Made by a program: the position numbers and the translations under genes
IMG/VR virus record: IMGVR_UViG_3300036770_000877
Span: 40,500 to 104,499 of that record
DNA from: a virus
DNA length: 64,000 bases
Strand: one strand, 5' to 3'
Part shown: piece after piece, positions 49,464 to 56,835 of the stretch
Layout: each line of letters opens with the position of its first letter
Numbering within the stretch: the stretch's first letter is position 1
The notes under the pieces: generated by a model
The model's database searches: none
Seen by the model: the letters and a program-made list of their open reading frames with translations, nothing else
Told to the model about the DNA's origin: nothing

Positions 49464-49909
49464 TAATACCTCCTATATTACGAAGCATATCATAAAATGC
49501 TAGAAATATCTACAAAAATGTACAAATATGATCATAATAATGTAAAATAGAATAAATATTGATCTATATTGTACGAAATTTAGTCAAAATAAATGCCATA
49601 TTTAGGCATAATTTATGCCATATTTTGGCATATCTATTGACAATATTTTATCCATATGGTATATGCTTATTAGCCCTGTATTTATATATGTCCATATATT
49701 GAGATTTATATATAAAAGCTATTGACATTACGAACGGATTATGATAGTCGTTCCAATACCCATATAAATAACATATAACTATCTAACACTGTTTATTCTA
49801 TTTACTATACTCCATATCTCTCCACTTTACTCCACAATACACCACTATAAAGCCTTAAAAAGGTCTATAACAAGGTGAAAATGGGAGGGGGTAGTGGAAA
49901 AGCTTGATA
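49464..49909. other. AT-rich intergenic region at convergent junction
   Basis: No gene is seen in these 446 bases. It holds two tandem 15-bp palindromes followed by a consensus -35 box. AT-rich sequence and short repeats would fit an origin or a control region; nothing decisive is visible. Confidence 0.45.
49594..49630. promoter_or_regulatory. Tandem palindromes, probable operator pair
   Basis: TGCCATATTTAGGCA (49594-49608) and TGCCATATTTTGGCA (49616-49630), 22 bases centre to centre. TTGACA at 49637-49642 follows. Confidence 0.6.
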
Positions 49910-50116
49910 CTATCTTATAGGTCCTATAAAGGGTGTTATTGGACCTTTGTAATCATCATCTGACCATTTGCCTGTAGCAAATCCTACTCTTTGATCATTA
50001 TCCTTGTATTGTTCTATATGGGGAGAATGCTCTTCTTGAGCTTCCCGCCCTAAATTTCTATACCATACATATAATAAAAACAGGGCATATGAGCATGCAA
50101 AAAATATTTCGATCAT
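49910..50116 (-). CDS. Small membrane protein, 68 aa
   Basis: A 68-residue protein with an N-terminal transmembrane helix (FFACSYALFLLYVWYRNL) and a soluble tail. It overlaps the adenosyltransferase gene by four bases. Function unknown. Confidence 0.65.
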   Translation of the reverse strand: MIEIFFACSYALFLLYVWYRNLGREAQEEHSPHIEQYKDNDQRVGFATGKWSDDDYKGPITPFIGPIR

Positions 50117-50652
50117 TGGTCTTCACTTTTCGCTTCACTCTTAGAGCCTTTAATATCCCATAACTTTTCCATATTATAATATCTAGCCATAACAAATAAT
50201 AGATCAGATAATCTATTTAGATATCTAGGGATATCACGACTAAACTTAATTTCATCATTTGTCTCATGTATTTCTATAGCAAGCCATACTGTTCTTTCGG
50301 CTCTTCTTACTATTGCCCTAGCATTATGTAATGGTCCTGTAGGTAGGATAAAAGACCTTAGTGGCTCTAGGTATTCGTTATAATCATCTATAAGGGATTC
50401 TAGCCACTCTATTCTTTCTGGGGTAATTTTGATATCTTTAGACCCCGCCAATTCTGCTCCAAGATCAAATAGGTCCTGCTGGATACTATCTATGATATCG
50501 GTTCTATCAGTCATACCTATGGCTGAGTTTGCCTCATCAACCGTACCTATAGCTTCTATCAGAGGCGTTATCTTGCTTAGCCTTTGGTTATTGGCAATTG
50601 ATGTAAATCCATCATCACCCGTCTTTGTGTATATTTTAGTTAGGTTTACCAT
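50113..50652 (-). CDS. pduO: Cob(I)alamin adenosyltransferase, PduO type
   Basis: A 179-residue PduO/MMAB-family enzyme: IYTKTGDDGFTS (ATP-binding N-terminal motif), IEAIGTVDEANSAIGM, LFDLGAELAG, FILPTGPLHNARAIVRRAER, and YLNRLSDLLFVMARY. It transfers the adenosyl group of ATP to cobalamin to make coenzyme B12, which the phage's class II reductase needs. ATG 50652 overlaps the preceding stop (TGATG); an upstream ATG at 50676 lies within that gene. Confidence 0.93.
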   Translation of the reverse strand: MVNLTKIYTKTGDDGFTSIANNQRLSKITPLIEAIGTVDEANSAIGMTDRTDIIDSIQQDLFDLGAELAGSKDIKITPERIEWLESLIDDYNEYLEPLRSFILPTGPLHNARAIVRRAERTVWLAIEIHETNDEIKFSRDIPRYLNRLSDLLFVMARYYNMEKLWDIKGSKSEAKSEDQ

Positions 50653-50777
50653 CAGTGCCCCGTAACCGATCTCCATAGATCAATGCTTATTTTATTTGCT
50701 ACATATAATGCAAATAAAGTTATACCTACTTGAAAGATTATTTCAATAGACATTCTGTTCTTAGTTTTTAAGGCCAT
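50652..50777 (-). CDS. Membrane micro-protein, 41 aa
   Basis: A 41-residue protein with one transmembrane helix (IIFQVGITLFALYVANKI), TGATG-coupled to the adenosyltransferase and overlapping the DUF4430 gene. It may be part of a cobalamin-related membrane unit, by position only. Confidence 0.6.
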   Translation of the reverse strand: MALKTKNRMSIEIIFQVGITLFALYVANKISIDLWRSVTGH

Positions 50778-51223
50778 CTTAATTTCCCTTCAGTTGAAAA
50801 TACTAGACCTAATGAATCCCCTTCAGAAAGGTATGTCTCATTGATACCTTTTTGAGCCCACCCCCACTCATTATTCGGAAATGGGATTACATTCTTTTTC
50901 TTTATGATGACTGCCCAATACGCCTCTGCTGGTGGCATTGATTCACAAGATTCAAATGATTCTCCTGGCAAACCATTGACCCTGCATACAACAGCATCTC
51001 CATATTTTTGGGTTCCTTCAATTTTATAATTTTCATTCTTTAAAAGCTCTAGTGCATTTACTTCCCCGCTAGCAGGAATACATTTTGTTATTTTAGATCC
51101 ATTGTCCAATGTACCATAATCAATATATAGATTAATACAACCCTTATCAGAGTTTATATGATTAATTCCACCAAGAATCAATCCAATTAGCATCAAATAT
51201 CCTATTAGTTTTTTTATGTCCAT
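50768..51223 (-). CDS. DUF4430/transcobalamin-C-like membrane-anchored protein
   Basis: A 151-residue protein with an N-terminal signal or anchor (LIGYLMLIGLILGGINH) and then a domain that resembles DUF4430, related to the C-terminal domain of transcobalamin: INLYIDYG, a VNALELLKN helix, VCRVNGLPGES, and WGWAQKGINETYLSEGDSLG followed by LVFS. It sits directly upstream of the adenosyltransferase, hinting at cobalamin capture. The domain call is from pattern memory and would need a profile search. Confidence 0.6.
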   Translation of the reverse strand: MDIKKLIGYLMLIGLILGGINHINSDKGCINLYIDYGTLDNGSKITKCIPASGEVNALELLKNENYKIEGTQKYGDAVVCRVNGLPGESFESCESMPPAEAYWAVIIKKKNVIPFPNNEWGWAQKGINETYLSEGDSLGLVFSTEGKLRWP

Positions 51224-51414
51224 CGTCTCTCCTCTGGTAAATCTAATGGGGTAGGGGGAGTGATCTTACATCCACATGCATAACATTCACACTCTTTTAG
51301 CCCATACCCCGCTATTTCATAGGTTTCTGGGTCGAACATTACGACCATTTTAAAATGATCATTTCCACACATTGGGCATATTGGTGTGGGGAGTCCTTCT
51401 AGTTCGGCGTTCAC
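51214..51414 (-). CDS. Zinc-ribbon protein, 66 aa
   Basis: A 66-residue protein with CPMCGNDHFKM and CECYACGCK motifs. It starts at GTG, four bases overlapping the previous gene, and overlaps the DUF4430 gene. Possibly a small regulator. Confidence 0.65.
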   Translation of the reverse strand: MNAELEGLPTPICPMCGNDHFKMVVMFDPETYEIAGYGLKECECYACGCKITPPTPLDLPEERRWT

Positions 51415-51590
51415 TTTTTCGGCCCCATATTATCTAATAACTTTTTAGCAGTATCAGTATCATCTAAATCCATATTCATGGTTACACAATATACATATTC
51501 TCCACGCATACCTATAATCCATGCCACTGCTCGTAATACCTTTGACTTCCATCTAGGCATCTCAAGTATTTCGATAAAATTGTCTGACAC
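51411..51590 (-). CDS. Small protein, 59 aa, GTG start
   Basis: A 59-residue protein (MSDNFIEILEMPRWKSKVLR, then GEYVYCVTMNMDLDDTD). GTG start with GAAGG upstream, fitting between SpeD and the zinc-ribbon gene. Function unknown. Confidence 0.6.
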   Translation of the reverse strand: MSDNFIEILEMPRWKSKVLRAVAWIIGMRGEYVYCVTMNMDLDDTDTAKKLLDNMGPKK

Positions 51591-51977
51591 TTACTTGCCT
51601 TCTGTCCCCGAAGCTTCGTGGACAAAGCCATGCTCTCTATCGAACAATATGAAATCTAATACCTGCACATCAAAGGTCTCCTTGAATATAGACAAGACCT
51701 TATCTAGTTCTAGTTGGCCACATGTGTATAGGTCGAACTGTACCAATGCTGGATCAACCTCATCCCAGATATGGAAAGCAATATGGCTAGTTTCTATCAT
51801 TACAATAGCAGTAAGACCCTTGTTGCCGTCTTTATCTACATAGCTGGCAAATGGGCCCTTGATGATCTTCATATCAATTCTATTAACTAGATTGGTAAGA
51901 AAATCTATACCTTCTTGTTCTGTATTTATTGGGTTTCGCACCTTAGCATTTACCAATAAATGTTTGTGATATATCAC
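51591..51977 (-). CDS. speD: S-adenosylmethionine decarboxylase (SpeD)
   Basis: A 128-residue protein of the prokaryotic AdoMet decarboxylase family: IETSHIAFHIWDE holds the Ser that becomes the pyruvoyl group, and VQFDLYTCGQLELDKV is the second motif. The enzyme supplies aminopropyl groups for spermidine. GTG 51977 is preferred to ATG 52007 because AAGGAG is close upstream and GTGA overlaps the preceding stop. Polyamines may help pack phage DNA. Confidence 0.85.
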   Translation of the reverse strand: MIYHKHLLVNAKVRNPINTEQEGIDFLTNLVNRIDMKIIKGPFASYVDKDGNKGLTAIVMIETSHIAFHIWDEVDPALVQFDLYTCGQLELDKVLSIFKETFDVQVLDFILFDREHGFVHEASGTEGK

Positions 51978-52108
51978 CTTTTCTCCTTCTCGTAATCTTT
52001 GAAGCATTTACTGCATACAAAGAATATCTTTTCTCCTACCGTCACAATCTGCATTAAATTCTGTGGAAATTGTTTTAAACAGTCGTGACACCTGCCTTTT
52101 AAACCCAT
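51974..52108 (-). CDS. Zinc-ribbon micro-protein, 44 aa
   Basis: A 44-residue protein (MGLKGRCHDCLKQFPQNLMQ, ending FFVCSKCFKDYEKEKR) with two CxxC pairs. Its end overlaps the speD start. Function unknown. Confidence 0.65.
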   Translation of the reverse strand: MGLKGRCHDCLKQFPQNLMQIVTVGEKIFFVCSKCFKDYEKEKR

Positions 52109-52552
52109 TTAATCCCCTTCAAAATTTATGCCGTCAAACGGCAATTGGCTATCTTCATATTTCGGCTCACTCTCGACCAAATATATTACTTCATCTATAA
52201 GATTAGCTCTTAATGCAGTATTAATCATCTGGTCTGATGATCCACCTTCTCTAGGCTTAGATGAGAAATAGACTGTGTAATGAGCCTCTGGGTTTACTGC
52301 TTTTAGCAGGGCACCGTTGGCTATAGCCTTCTTTACACTGTCCGTTCTCTTGGCTCCTGGACGCTTCTTGTTGCCCTCGTAGCCACCTTTAGCCTCTATG
52401 TATCTACCATCAGCAAGGAAGTCTATCTCGACCCCAGCTCCTGGAATAAATACATTCTTCTGTATATCTGTAAGTCCTAAGTTTGTTAGTTCTTCAAAAA
52501 CTATGTCTTCGAAATCTCCGCCAGACTTTTTAGACTCTGACTGGAAATTCAT
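52109..52552 (-). CDS. PD-(D/E)XK nuclease-like protein
   Basis: A 147-residue protein with GVEIDFLADGRYIEAKGG: the Asp and the E-x-K spacing match PD-(D/E)XK endonucleases. The N-terminal helix has FEDIVFEELTNLGL. It may be a Holliday-junction, restriction-like or recombination nuclease. It overlaps the upstream gene by four bases. Divalent-metal activity is expected; the target is unknown. Confidence 0.7.
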   Translation of the reverse strand: MNFQSESKKSGGDFEDIVFEELTNLGLTDIQKNVFIPGAGVEIDFLADGRYIEAKGGYEGNKKRPGAKRTDSVKKAIANGALLKAVNPEAHYTVYFSSKPREGGSSDQMINTALRANLIDEVIYLVESEPKYEDSQLPFDGINFEGD

Positions 52553-52785
52553 TTCTTTTTCTTGACTTGGGCCTTCTTAGCTATTTTCTTTGGAGCATCT
52601 TCTGCTTCCAATATTTGTCTAATTAGACTGTTGGTATGGGTAGCAATAGCAACCTCTTCCTTTGTCCAAACTTCAATGACAAAATAAAAATGAATAATCT
52701 CAAATGTAAGTGCTTTTATATAGTGGCAGTAGTTAATACCAAAACCCCATGAGTCCCATTTTCCTGCAAAAAACTTAATCTTCAT
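52549..52785 (-). CDS. Hypothetical protein, 78 aa
   Basis: A 78-residue protein with a hydrophobic, aromatic N-terminal part (WGFGINYCHYIKALTFEIIH) and a Lys-rich tail. Function unknown. Confidence 0.6.
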   Translation of the reverse strand: MKIKFFAGKWDSWGFGINYCHYIKALTFEIIHFYFVIEVWTKEEVAIATHTNSLIRQILEAEDAPKKIAKKAQVKKKK

Positions 52786-52984
52786 TGTTCTCCTCTATTT
52801 CTGGTCTGTTTATCCAGATCCATTTACCGTACCCAATCCCTCTGTAAGATCCTTGGTACATTCTTCCGTTCTCCATATCAATAAGCACCCATTTTTCTGG
52901 CGCTTTTGTATGGACAGTTAATTCAACAACATCGTCAAGCTCTGGAACCTCTCCACCGCTTGCTAATTTTCTACTTTTTGCCAT
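52775..52984 (-). CDS. Small protein, 69 aa
   Basis: A 69-residue beta-rich protein (ELTVHTKAPEKWVLIDMENG, then YGKWIWINRPE). Overlaps the genes on both sides. Function unknown. Confidence 0.65.
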   Translation of the reverse strand: MAKSRKLASGGEVPELDDVVELTVHTKAPEKWVLIDMENGRMYQGSYRGIGYGKWIWINRPEIEENNED

Positions 52985-53066
52985 ATTTCATTTGAATGTA
53001 GCATACAAACCAGCCAACAGCAAAACCTGCTAGCAACCACAATGGGTGTAGGTAAGTAACGTCCAT
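52971..53066 (-). CDS. Membrane micro-protein, 31 aa
   Basis: A 31-residue transmembrane peptide (LWLLAGFAVGWFVCYI), TAATG-coupled to the zinc-finger gene upstream. Function unknown. Confidence 0.55.
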   Translation of the reverse strand: MDVTYLHPLWLLAGFAVGWFVCYIQMKYGKK

Positions 53067-53176
53067 TACTTGTGCTCCTTTAATATATGATTGTTTAATG
53101 TCATGTGTGCAAAACCTGAGCGTACCTCGATATCACGATTACACTTAGGGCATGTAACTAATCTACTGCTAGCCAT
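53066..53176 (-). CDS. Zinc-finger micro-protein, 36 aa
   Basis: A 36-residue protein (MASSRLVTCPKCNRDIEVRS, then AHMTLNNHILKEHK): CxxC and H-x-H elements as in a C2H2 finger. Function unknown. Confidence 0.65.
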   Translation of the reverse strand: MASSRLVTCPKCNRDIEVRSGFAHMTLNNHILKEHK

Positions 53177-53178
53177 AT

Positions 53179-53325
53179 CTACCATTTCTCTAGTGGACAA
53201 CTGTTATATATATATTGTACAAGATATTCACCAGATTGTCTACACCTTCCGTCCTTTAATATAAATAAAGGACATTCTAAGCATATCTCTGTGCGCTTAT
53301 CTAGCTCATCAAATGTTATATTCAT
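53179..53325 (-). CDS. Cysteine-rich micro-protein, 48 aa
   Basis: A 48-residue protein with CLECPLFILKDGRC and NSCPLEKW. The cysteines may bind zinc or an iron-sulfur cluster. It overlaps the upstream membrane gene. Function unknown. Confidence 0.6.
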   Translation of the reverse strand: MNITFDELDKRTEICLECPLFILKDGRCRQSGEYLVQYIYNSCPLEKW

Positions 53326-53449
53326 CGTCTTCTTCATCTGAGAAGTCAAAATCTACTTCTTTAAAAGCGTCCATAATAGACATTACGACGAAGTAAACTG
53401 CCCCTCCCAAGATTGCGAAGATGCTACCTATTTGTAGTAGTTTTTTCAT
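53309..53449 (-). CDS. Membrane micro-protein, 46 aa
   Basis: A 46-residue protein with one transmembrane helix (IGSIFAILGGAVYFVVMSIM) and an acidic tail. Overlaps both neighbours. Function unknown. Confidence 0.6.
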   Translation of the reverse strand: MKKLLQIGSIFAILGGAVYFVVMSIMDAFKEVDFDFSDEEDDEYNI

Positions 53450-53612
53450 TCTTCTCCCATAGCACTAGGTTACTATCATTGATCCAAGCATTCTTATACT
53501 TGTCTCTTTCATTCTTTAAATCTTTAATTATCTTGTTAGACTTCATCCACTTTTGGGCATTCCACCATACAGCTATGATTAAATAGAATATGACTACTTG
53601 TTCGATACTCAT
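53424..53612 (-). CDS. Membrane protein, 62 aa
   Basis: A 62-residue protein with an N-terminal helix (VVIFYLIIAVWWNAQKW) and a charged coiled-coil tail, overlapping the genes on both sides. Possibly a spanin- or anti-holin-like element; speculative. Confidence 0.6.
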   Translation of the reverse strand: MSIEQVVIFYLIIAVWWNAQKWMKSNKIIKDLKNERDKYKNAWINDSNLVLWEKNEKTTTNR

Positions 53613-53911
53613 GGCCTACCAGCGTCTTCCCAGAACTTTTCCCGACCCATAGCATCAGTTACCTGCATTGGACTTGACTCGTATTCTTGTGTATCTGGAT
53701 AGGATGCGAGTATGTGATTACATAGCGGAACTATAGCTTTATTAGATTTGTTTAGTTCCATTAAAGCTGGAGAGACATTAAGATCTTCTGAATATTTTCG
53801 CAGAAAGTCTACAAAAAGCTTATCAAATTCTGTAGAAATTGGGTGTGCCTCTGCTGCTGCAAGCACAATGTTTGATAAACCAAAGGGTGGTGGCAAAGGA
53901 ATGTCTGACAT
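53609..53911 (-). CDS. Hypothetical protein, 100 aa
   Basis: A 100-residue protein (IVLAAAEAHPISTEFDKLFV, then DFLRKYSEDLNVSPALMEL). It shares its start with the stop of the thioredoxin gene. Function unknown. Confidence 0.65.
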   Translation of the reverse strand: MSDIPLPPPFGLSNIVLAAAEAHPISTEFDKLFVDFLRKYSEDLNVSPALMELNKSNKAIVPLCNHILASYPDTQEYESSPMQVTDAMGREKFWEDAGRP

Positions 53912-54195
53912 TAGAAAAGTTTCCTTATCTCTGGTAGTGGTAGAGCACCTACATTTCTAGTATATTCACCGTTATTATAAGAAATAAGGGTAGGGACGGA
54001 TTGAACTTCCATCTCTCTTGAGATCCCAGCATTTTCATCTACGTCGATTCTAACGTACTTTATGTCTGGCTGTTCCTGCAAAAATGTGTCAATGTTTGGC
54101 TGCATACGCTTACATGGATTACACCATTCAGCAGTAAAATGTACTAAAACCCTGTCATTTTGGGCCACTATGTCATTTAATTCATGCTTGTTCAT
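53911..54195 (-). CDS. Thioredoxin-like protein
   Basis: A 94-residue thioredoxin fold with redox centre WCNPC (C25 and C28), the cis-Pro motif QSVPTLISY, and IDVDENAGIS. It is a good candidate electron donor for the phage's class II reductase. It overlaps a 62-residue gene upstream. Confidence 0.88.
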   Translation of the reverse strand: MNKHELNDIVAQNDRVLVHFTAEWCNPCKRMQPNIDTFLQEQPDIKYVRIDVDENAGISREMEVQSVPTLISYNNGEYTRNVGALPLPEIRKLF

Positions 54196-54370
54196 TTAAA
54201 GCCTTCTCTACTTCCTCTTTAAAAGTCTTTAAAACAAAGTCGGTAACGGATGCACAATAGGCCATCTTGGTGTCCGCTTCGACAAGATCCATATCCTTTC
54301 CGTTATATAGGGTATGGAAAAGCTTTTTGGCTACTTCTGCTGCAATAATACTTAGATCTTCGTTATCCAT
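54182..54370 (-). CDS. Helical protein, 62 aa
   Basis: A 62-residue helical protein (DLSIIAAEVAKKLFHTLYNG). It overlaps the thioredoxin gene and the micro-gene upstream. Function unknown. Confidence 0.65.
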   Translation of the reverse strand: MDNEDLSIIAAEVAKKLFHTLYNGKDMDLVEADTKMAYCASVTDFVLKTFKEEVEKALNEQA

Positions 54371-54530
54371 TTTTACTCCATTTGATTATGTTTTGTAGGT
54401 TTTTTATTTTTTCTTCTAGCCTAGTATCCATCTCTAATCTTTTAGATTCAGACATCTGGTTATATACGGCCAGTAATTCTTCTATTGCACCCAGCATATT
54501 TGCCAGATGCTTTGTTATATCGTCTCTCAT
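54363..54530 (-). CDS. Coiled-coil micro-protein, 55 aa
   Basis: A 55-residue coiled coil (HLANMLGAIEELLAVYNQMS). Its ATG overlaps the peptidase stop (ATGA) and its end overlaps the next ATG. Function unknown. Confidence 0.65.
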   Translation of the reverse strand: MRDDITKHLANMLGAIEELLAVYNQMSESKRLEMDTRLEEKIKNLQNIIKWSKNG

Positions 54531-55063
54531 TCGCTTAGGTAAAGGAATGGGGGCTCTACTCCCATTGTATATTCAGCAGACGCCTCTAGAGCTTTTGTAA
54601 GGCGTGTGCGAGGGCTCTTGATGTGCTTTGTTGAGTGTAAGCTTCCAAGAGCAAACTGGTAACCGCTTCCAATGGCAAAATACTTGTCGTAGTACTCTCC
54701 CATATTAAAGTCAGTGTCCATTACAAATAGTCGACCATGGATACCAATAATTAAATCTGATATATTGTCGTCATCTTTGTCAATAACAAAATTATTTTTG
54801 GCAAGACACTTCTGAATAGCATCAACAAAGTCAATGCACATTGTCTTTTCTAAGTTTCTTTTACTAGGAACTGGAGGATAAAAGTCATACTGTAGAAGTT
54901 GACCCATTCTAAAGCTATTTGAAAAACCAATTATGTATTCATCTACCATAAAAACTTTGGCATCTTTTCTTTTGTGAACTGATCCAATATCTGAATCGCT
55001 GGCTGCGCTGTCACAAGCCATGTGAACTTTACCGTTATGAATTACTCCTACTACACAGGTCAT
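54527..55063 (-). CDS. HslV/proteasome-like Ntn-hydrolase
   Basis: A 178-residue protein that resembles HslV and proteasome beta subunits: MTCVVGV would expose Thr2 after Met removal, GKVHMACDSAAS holds the conserved Asp, K37 (KDAKVF) lies near the expected Lys, and IGSGYQFALGSL is the family's turn; KALEASAEYTMGVEPPF follows. It may process virion or host proteins. No unfoldase gene is visible here. It starts the minus-strand run ending near 49.9 kb. Confidence 0.75.
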   Translation of the reverse strand: MTCVVGVIHNGKVHMACDSAASDSDIGSVHKRKDAKVFMVDEYIIGFSNSFRMGQLLQYDFYPPVPSKRNLEKTMCIDFVDAIQKCLAKNNFVIDKDDDNISDLIIGIHGRLFVMDTDFNMGEYYDKYFAIGSGYQFALGSLHSTKHIKSPRTRLTKALEASAEYTMGVEPPFLYLSE

Positions 55064-55127
55064 ATTTTGGCCCCCTCTGCCCTCATTCTATGATACCCTA
55101 AGTTTTTCATCAGGTCAATAACCCTGT

Positions 55128-55133
55128 TATAAT
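55128..55133 (+). promoter_or_regulatory. Promoter -10 for the coiled-coil gene
   Basis: TATAAT after a TGT, about 45 bases before the ATG at 55178; GGAG lies in the leader. A good -35 is not seen. Confidence 0.5.
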
Positions 55134-55177
55134 TAGATAGAAATCCATTTACAATTAAATAAGGAGACATTTTACGC

Positions 55178-55522
55178 ATGGAAAGCACTATAGTAGTTGC
55201 CATATTAGGTATTTTGGGTAGTTTTTTTACATACCTATTTACCAAGCCCCAGCAAAAAGCTGATGTTACTGGTGTAATTTCTGCGGCAGCAGAAACTTCT
55301 GTAGATACATTACTTAAAGTAATGGAAGAATTACGTGCTGGAATGGATGAAATTAGATCCACCAATGAACTCCTAAAGTGTGAGATTGATAAACTTGTTG
55401 AAGAAAACGTTCTTCTTCAGGGAGAAATTCACGAACTTAAATTGCAAAACGAAAAGCTTTTGGCAGAGAATGTCAAGCTTCGTAAAGAAATTCATAAACT
55501 TACTAACGAACTCTCTAAATAA
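55178..55522 (+). CDS. Membrane-anchored coiled-coil protein, 114 aa
   Basis: A 114-residue protein: an N-terminal transmembrane helix (VVAILGILGSFFTYLFTK), then a long heptad-rich coiled coil from about residue 42. It is the only plus-strand gene in the right third. It may be a spanin, a superinfection factor or a membrane tether. The reading on the opposite strand (55060-55365) lacks such a pattern. Confidence 0.7.
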   Translation: MESTIVVAILGILGSFFTYLFTKPQQKADVTGVISAAAETSVDTLLKVMEELRAGMDEIRSTNELLKCEIDKLVEENVLLQGEIHELKLQNEKLLAENVKLRKEIHKLTNELSK

Positions 55523-55742
55523 TTATTTCTGTAGCTGTAATATCTTTACCATGATATTTACGTTTAACTATATAGTCTCTAACCTTTTCAGGACCATATT
55601 GTCTCCCCGCTAGAATAATTGTCCAGCGTGGTTCAAACTTCTCATTGATACAGGCATCACACATTATAAGATTGATATCAAATAAAGATGACTTTACTGG
55701 AGTCAACCTGTGCTTTTGTTTACCGCAAGAGTAGCAAAGCAT
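55515..55742 (-). CDS. Zinc-binding protein, 75 aa
   Basis: A 75-residue protein with MLCYSCGKQKHR and MCDACINEKF, two CxxC pairs. It shares one base with its neighbour upstream. Function unknown. Confidence 0.65.
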   Translation of the reverse strand: MLCYSCGKQKHRLTPVKSSLFDINLIMCDACINEKFEPRWTIILAGRQYGPEKVRDYIVKRKYHGKDITATEIII

Positions 55743-55933
55743 TATTCTTCCTCTTCTTCCCAGAACTCTGGGTATCGTATTTCTTCGACAATATCAAAAT
55801 CATCGTTCTCCACATATGTTTCGTACATGTTTTTATCTTTAAAGTATCTAACCTTTGAGACATGTGCCCCATAGGATATAAGTTCTCCATATACCCCTTC
55901 TGAATGGATGTATATAAAATCCCCGTCGCTCAT
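55742..55933 (-). CDS. Acidic protein, 63 aa
   Basis: A 63-residue protein (GELISYGAHVSKVRYFKDKN) ending in Glu residues. It overlaps the genes on both sides. Function unknown. Confidence 0.65.
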   Translation of the reverse strand: MSDGDFIYIHSEGVYGELISYGAHVSKVRYFKDKNMYETYVENDDFDIVEEIRYPEFWEEEEE

Positions 55934-56166
55934 ATTCCTTCTGCCCCTTCAAGATCGCATTTGATTCCAAATGACTCTATTATCGCCTTCATGGTGTGTA
56001 AATACTCCATGATTGTAATGTGTTCCATTGGACTAAATTCTGTTATATTAGATTCATAGATTCTCAATGAGAGCATCCCTGGATATTCAACAACAGAAAC
56101 CTTGAGTTTGGGATAGGGAGCTTTTATCTCCCGCAGAGCTTTTTGTATCTCTTTGCTATATAGCAC
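55930..56166 (-). CDS. Hypothetical protein, 78 aa, GTG start
   Basis: A 78-residue protein (VLYSKEIQKALREIKAPYPK). GTG 56166 is preferred to a TTG at 56178 because GGGG stands six bases upstream. It overlaps the end of whiB. Function unknown. Confidence 0.6.
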   Translation of the reverse strand: MLYSKEIQKALREIKAPYPKLKVSVVEYPGMLSLRIYESNITEFSPMEHITIMEYLHTMKAIIESFGIKCDLEGAEGI

Positions 56167-56479
56167 GATATACCCCAAGTTTTTCTAACACTAGTCTCCA
56201 GTCCTCCTGTGACTTGTGCATATTACGAGCACGGTCTACTTTACCGCTATTTAAATATATTCCACCCCAAACACCTACCTCGTTACCATCTATACCAGCT
56301 TGATGACAATATTTTATTACTGGACACGATAGACACATAGAGTCAATTGTGGAAGCATGTACTGCATCTTCTTCATACTTATCGAAGAAGTAGTCTGTTG
56401 GCATTCCATTGCATGCAGCAAGGTCTTGCCATCTAAAATTCTTTTTATCTAACCCTAGCTTATTTAATATTTCCGACAC
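56156..56479 (-). CDS. WhiB-family regulator, 107 aa
   Basis: A WhiB protein: C23, C49, C52 and C58 (CLSCPVIKYC) bind the cluster and GVWGG is at 69-73, followed by a basic C-terminus (DRARNMHKSQEDW). It is longer than the first WhiB (69 aa) and the two are not close copies. It overlaps the gene upstream. Confidence 0.92.
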   Translation of the reverse strand: MSEILNKLGLDKKNFRWQDLAACNGMPTDYFFDKYEEDAVHASTIDSMCLSCPVIKYCHQAGIDGNEVGVWGGIYLNSGKVDRARNMHKSQEDWRLVLEKLGVYRAI

Positions 56480-56693
56480 TGGTAGGTACTTTCCAAAGCC
56501 CGTCGTTGTTTACGACGATTCTCTTTGCAGTTCCCCATTGGCCATTATGAAATCTACCATTTTTCTTTGACCATCCTGTGTGTGTTGGAGTCCATACGAT
56601 CATGTCGTAATTCTCCCACCAAGTATTAGGGGTTGTTCTAACAAATTTTTCCGCCTGATTTAGATTTAACATTCTGAATTTATATTCAGCCAT
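56460..56693 (-). CDS. Hypothetical protein, 77 aa
   Basis: A 77-residue basic, Trp-rich protein (TTPNTWWENYDMIVWTPTHT, then KKNGRFHNGQWGTAKRIV). It overlaps both neighbours. Function unknown. Confidence 0.65.
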   Translation of the reverse strand: MAEYKFRMLNLNQAEKFVRTTPNTWWENYDMIVWTPTHTGWSKKNGRFHNGQWGTAKRIVVNNDGLWKVPTSVGNIK

Positions 56694-56829
56694 TACCGTT
56701 CTTTCTAATAGTTGTTTGTTCGGACTTTTCTATTTGAGCAATATAACCAACAATATACTTTAAACATCTCTCAATACTTCTTAATGATGATGAGATATCT
56801 TTTAGTGTCTCTAGGATTTGCTTAAACAT
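56686..56829 (-). CDS. Helical protein, 47 aa, probably leaderless
   Basis: A 47-residue helical protein (MFKQILETLKDISSSLRSIE). No ribosome binding site: the promoter upstream places transcription exactly at its ATG. First gene of an operon that includes whiB. Confidence 0.65.
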   Translation of the reverse strand: MFKQILETLKDISSSLRSIERCLKYIVGYIAQIEKSEQTTIRKNGNG

Positions 56830-56835
56830 ATATAT

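Noticed and set aside
55060-55365. Minus-strand 101-codon frame over the coiled-coil gene
   Set aside because: The plus strand encodes a transmembrane helix and regular heptads, which is unlikely by chance.
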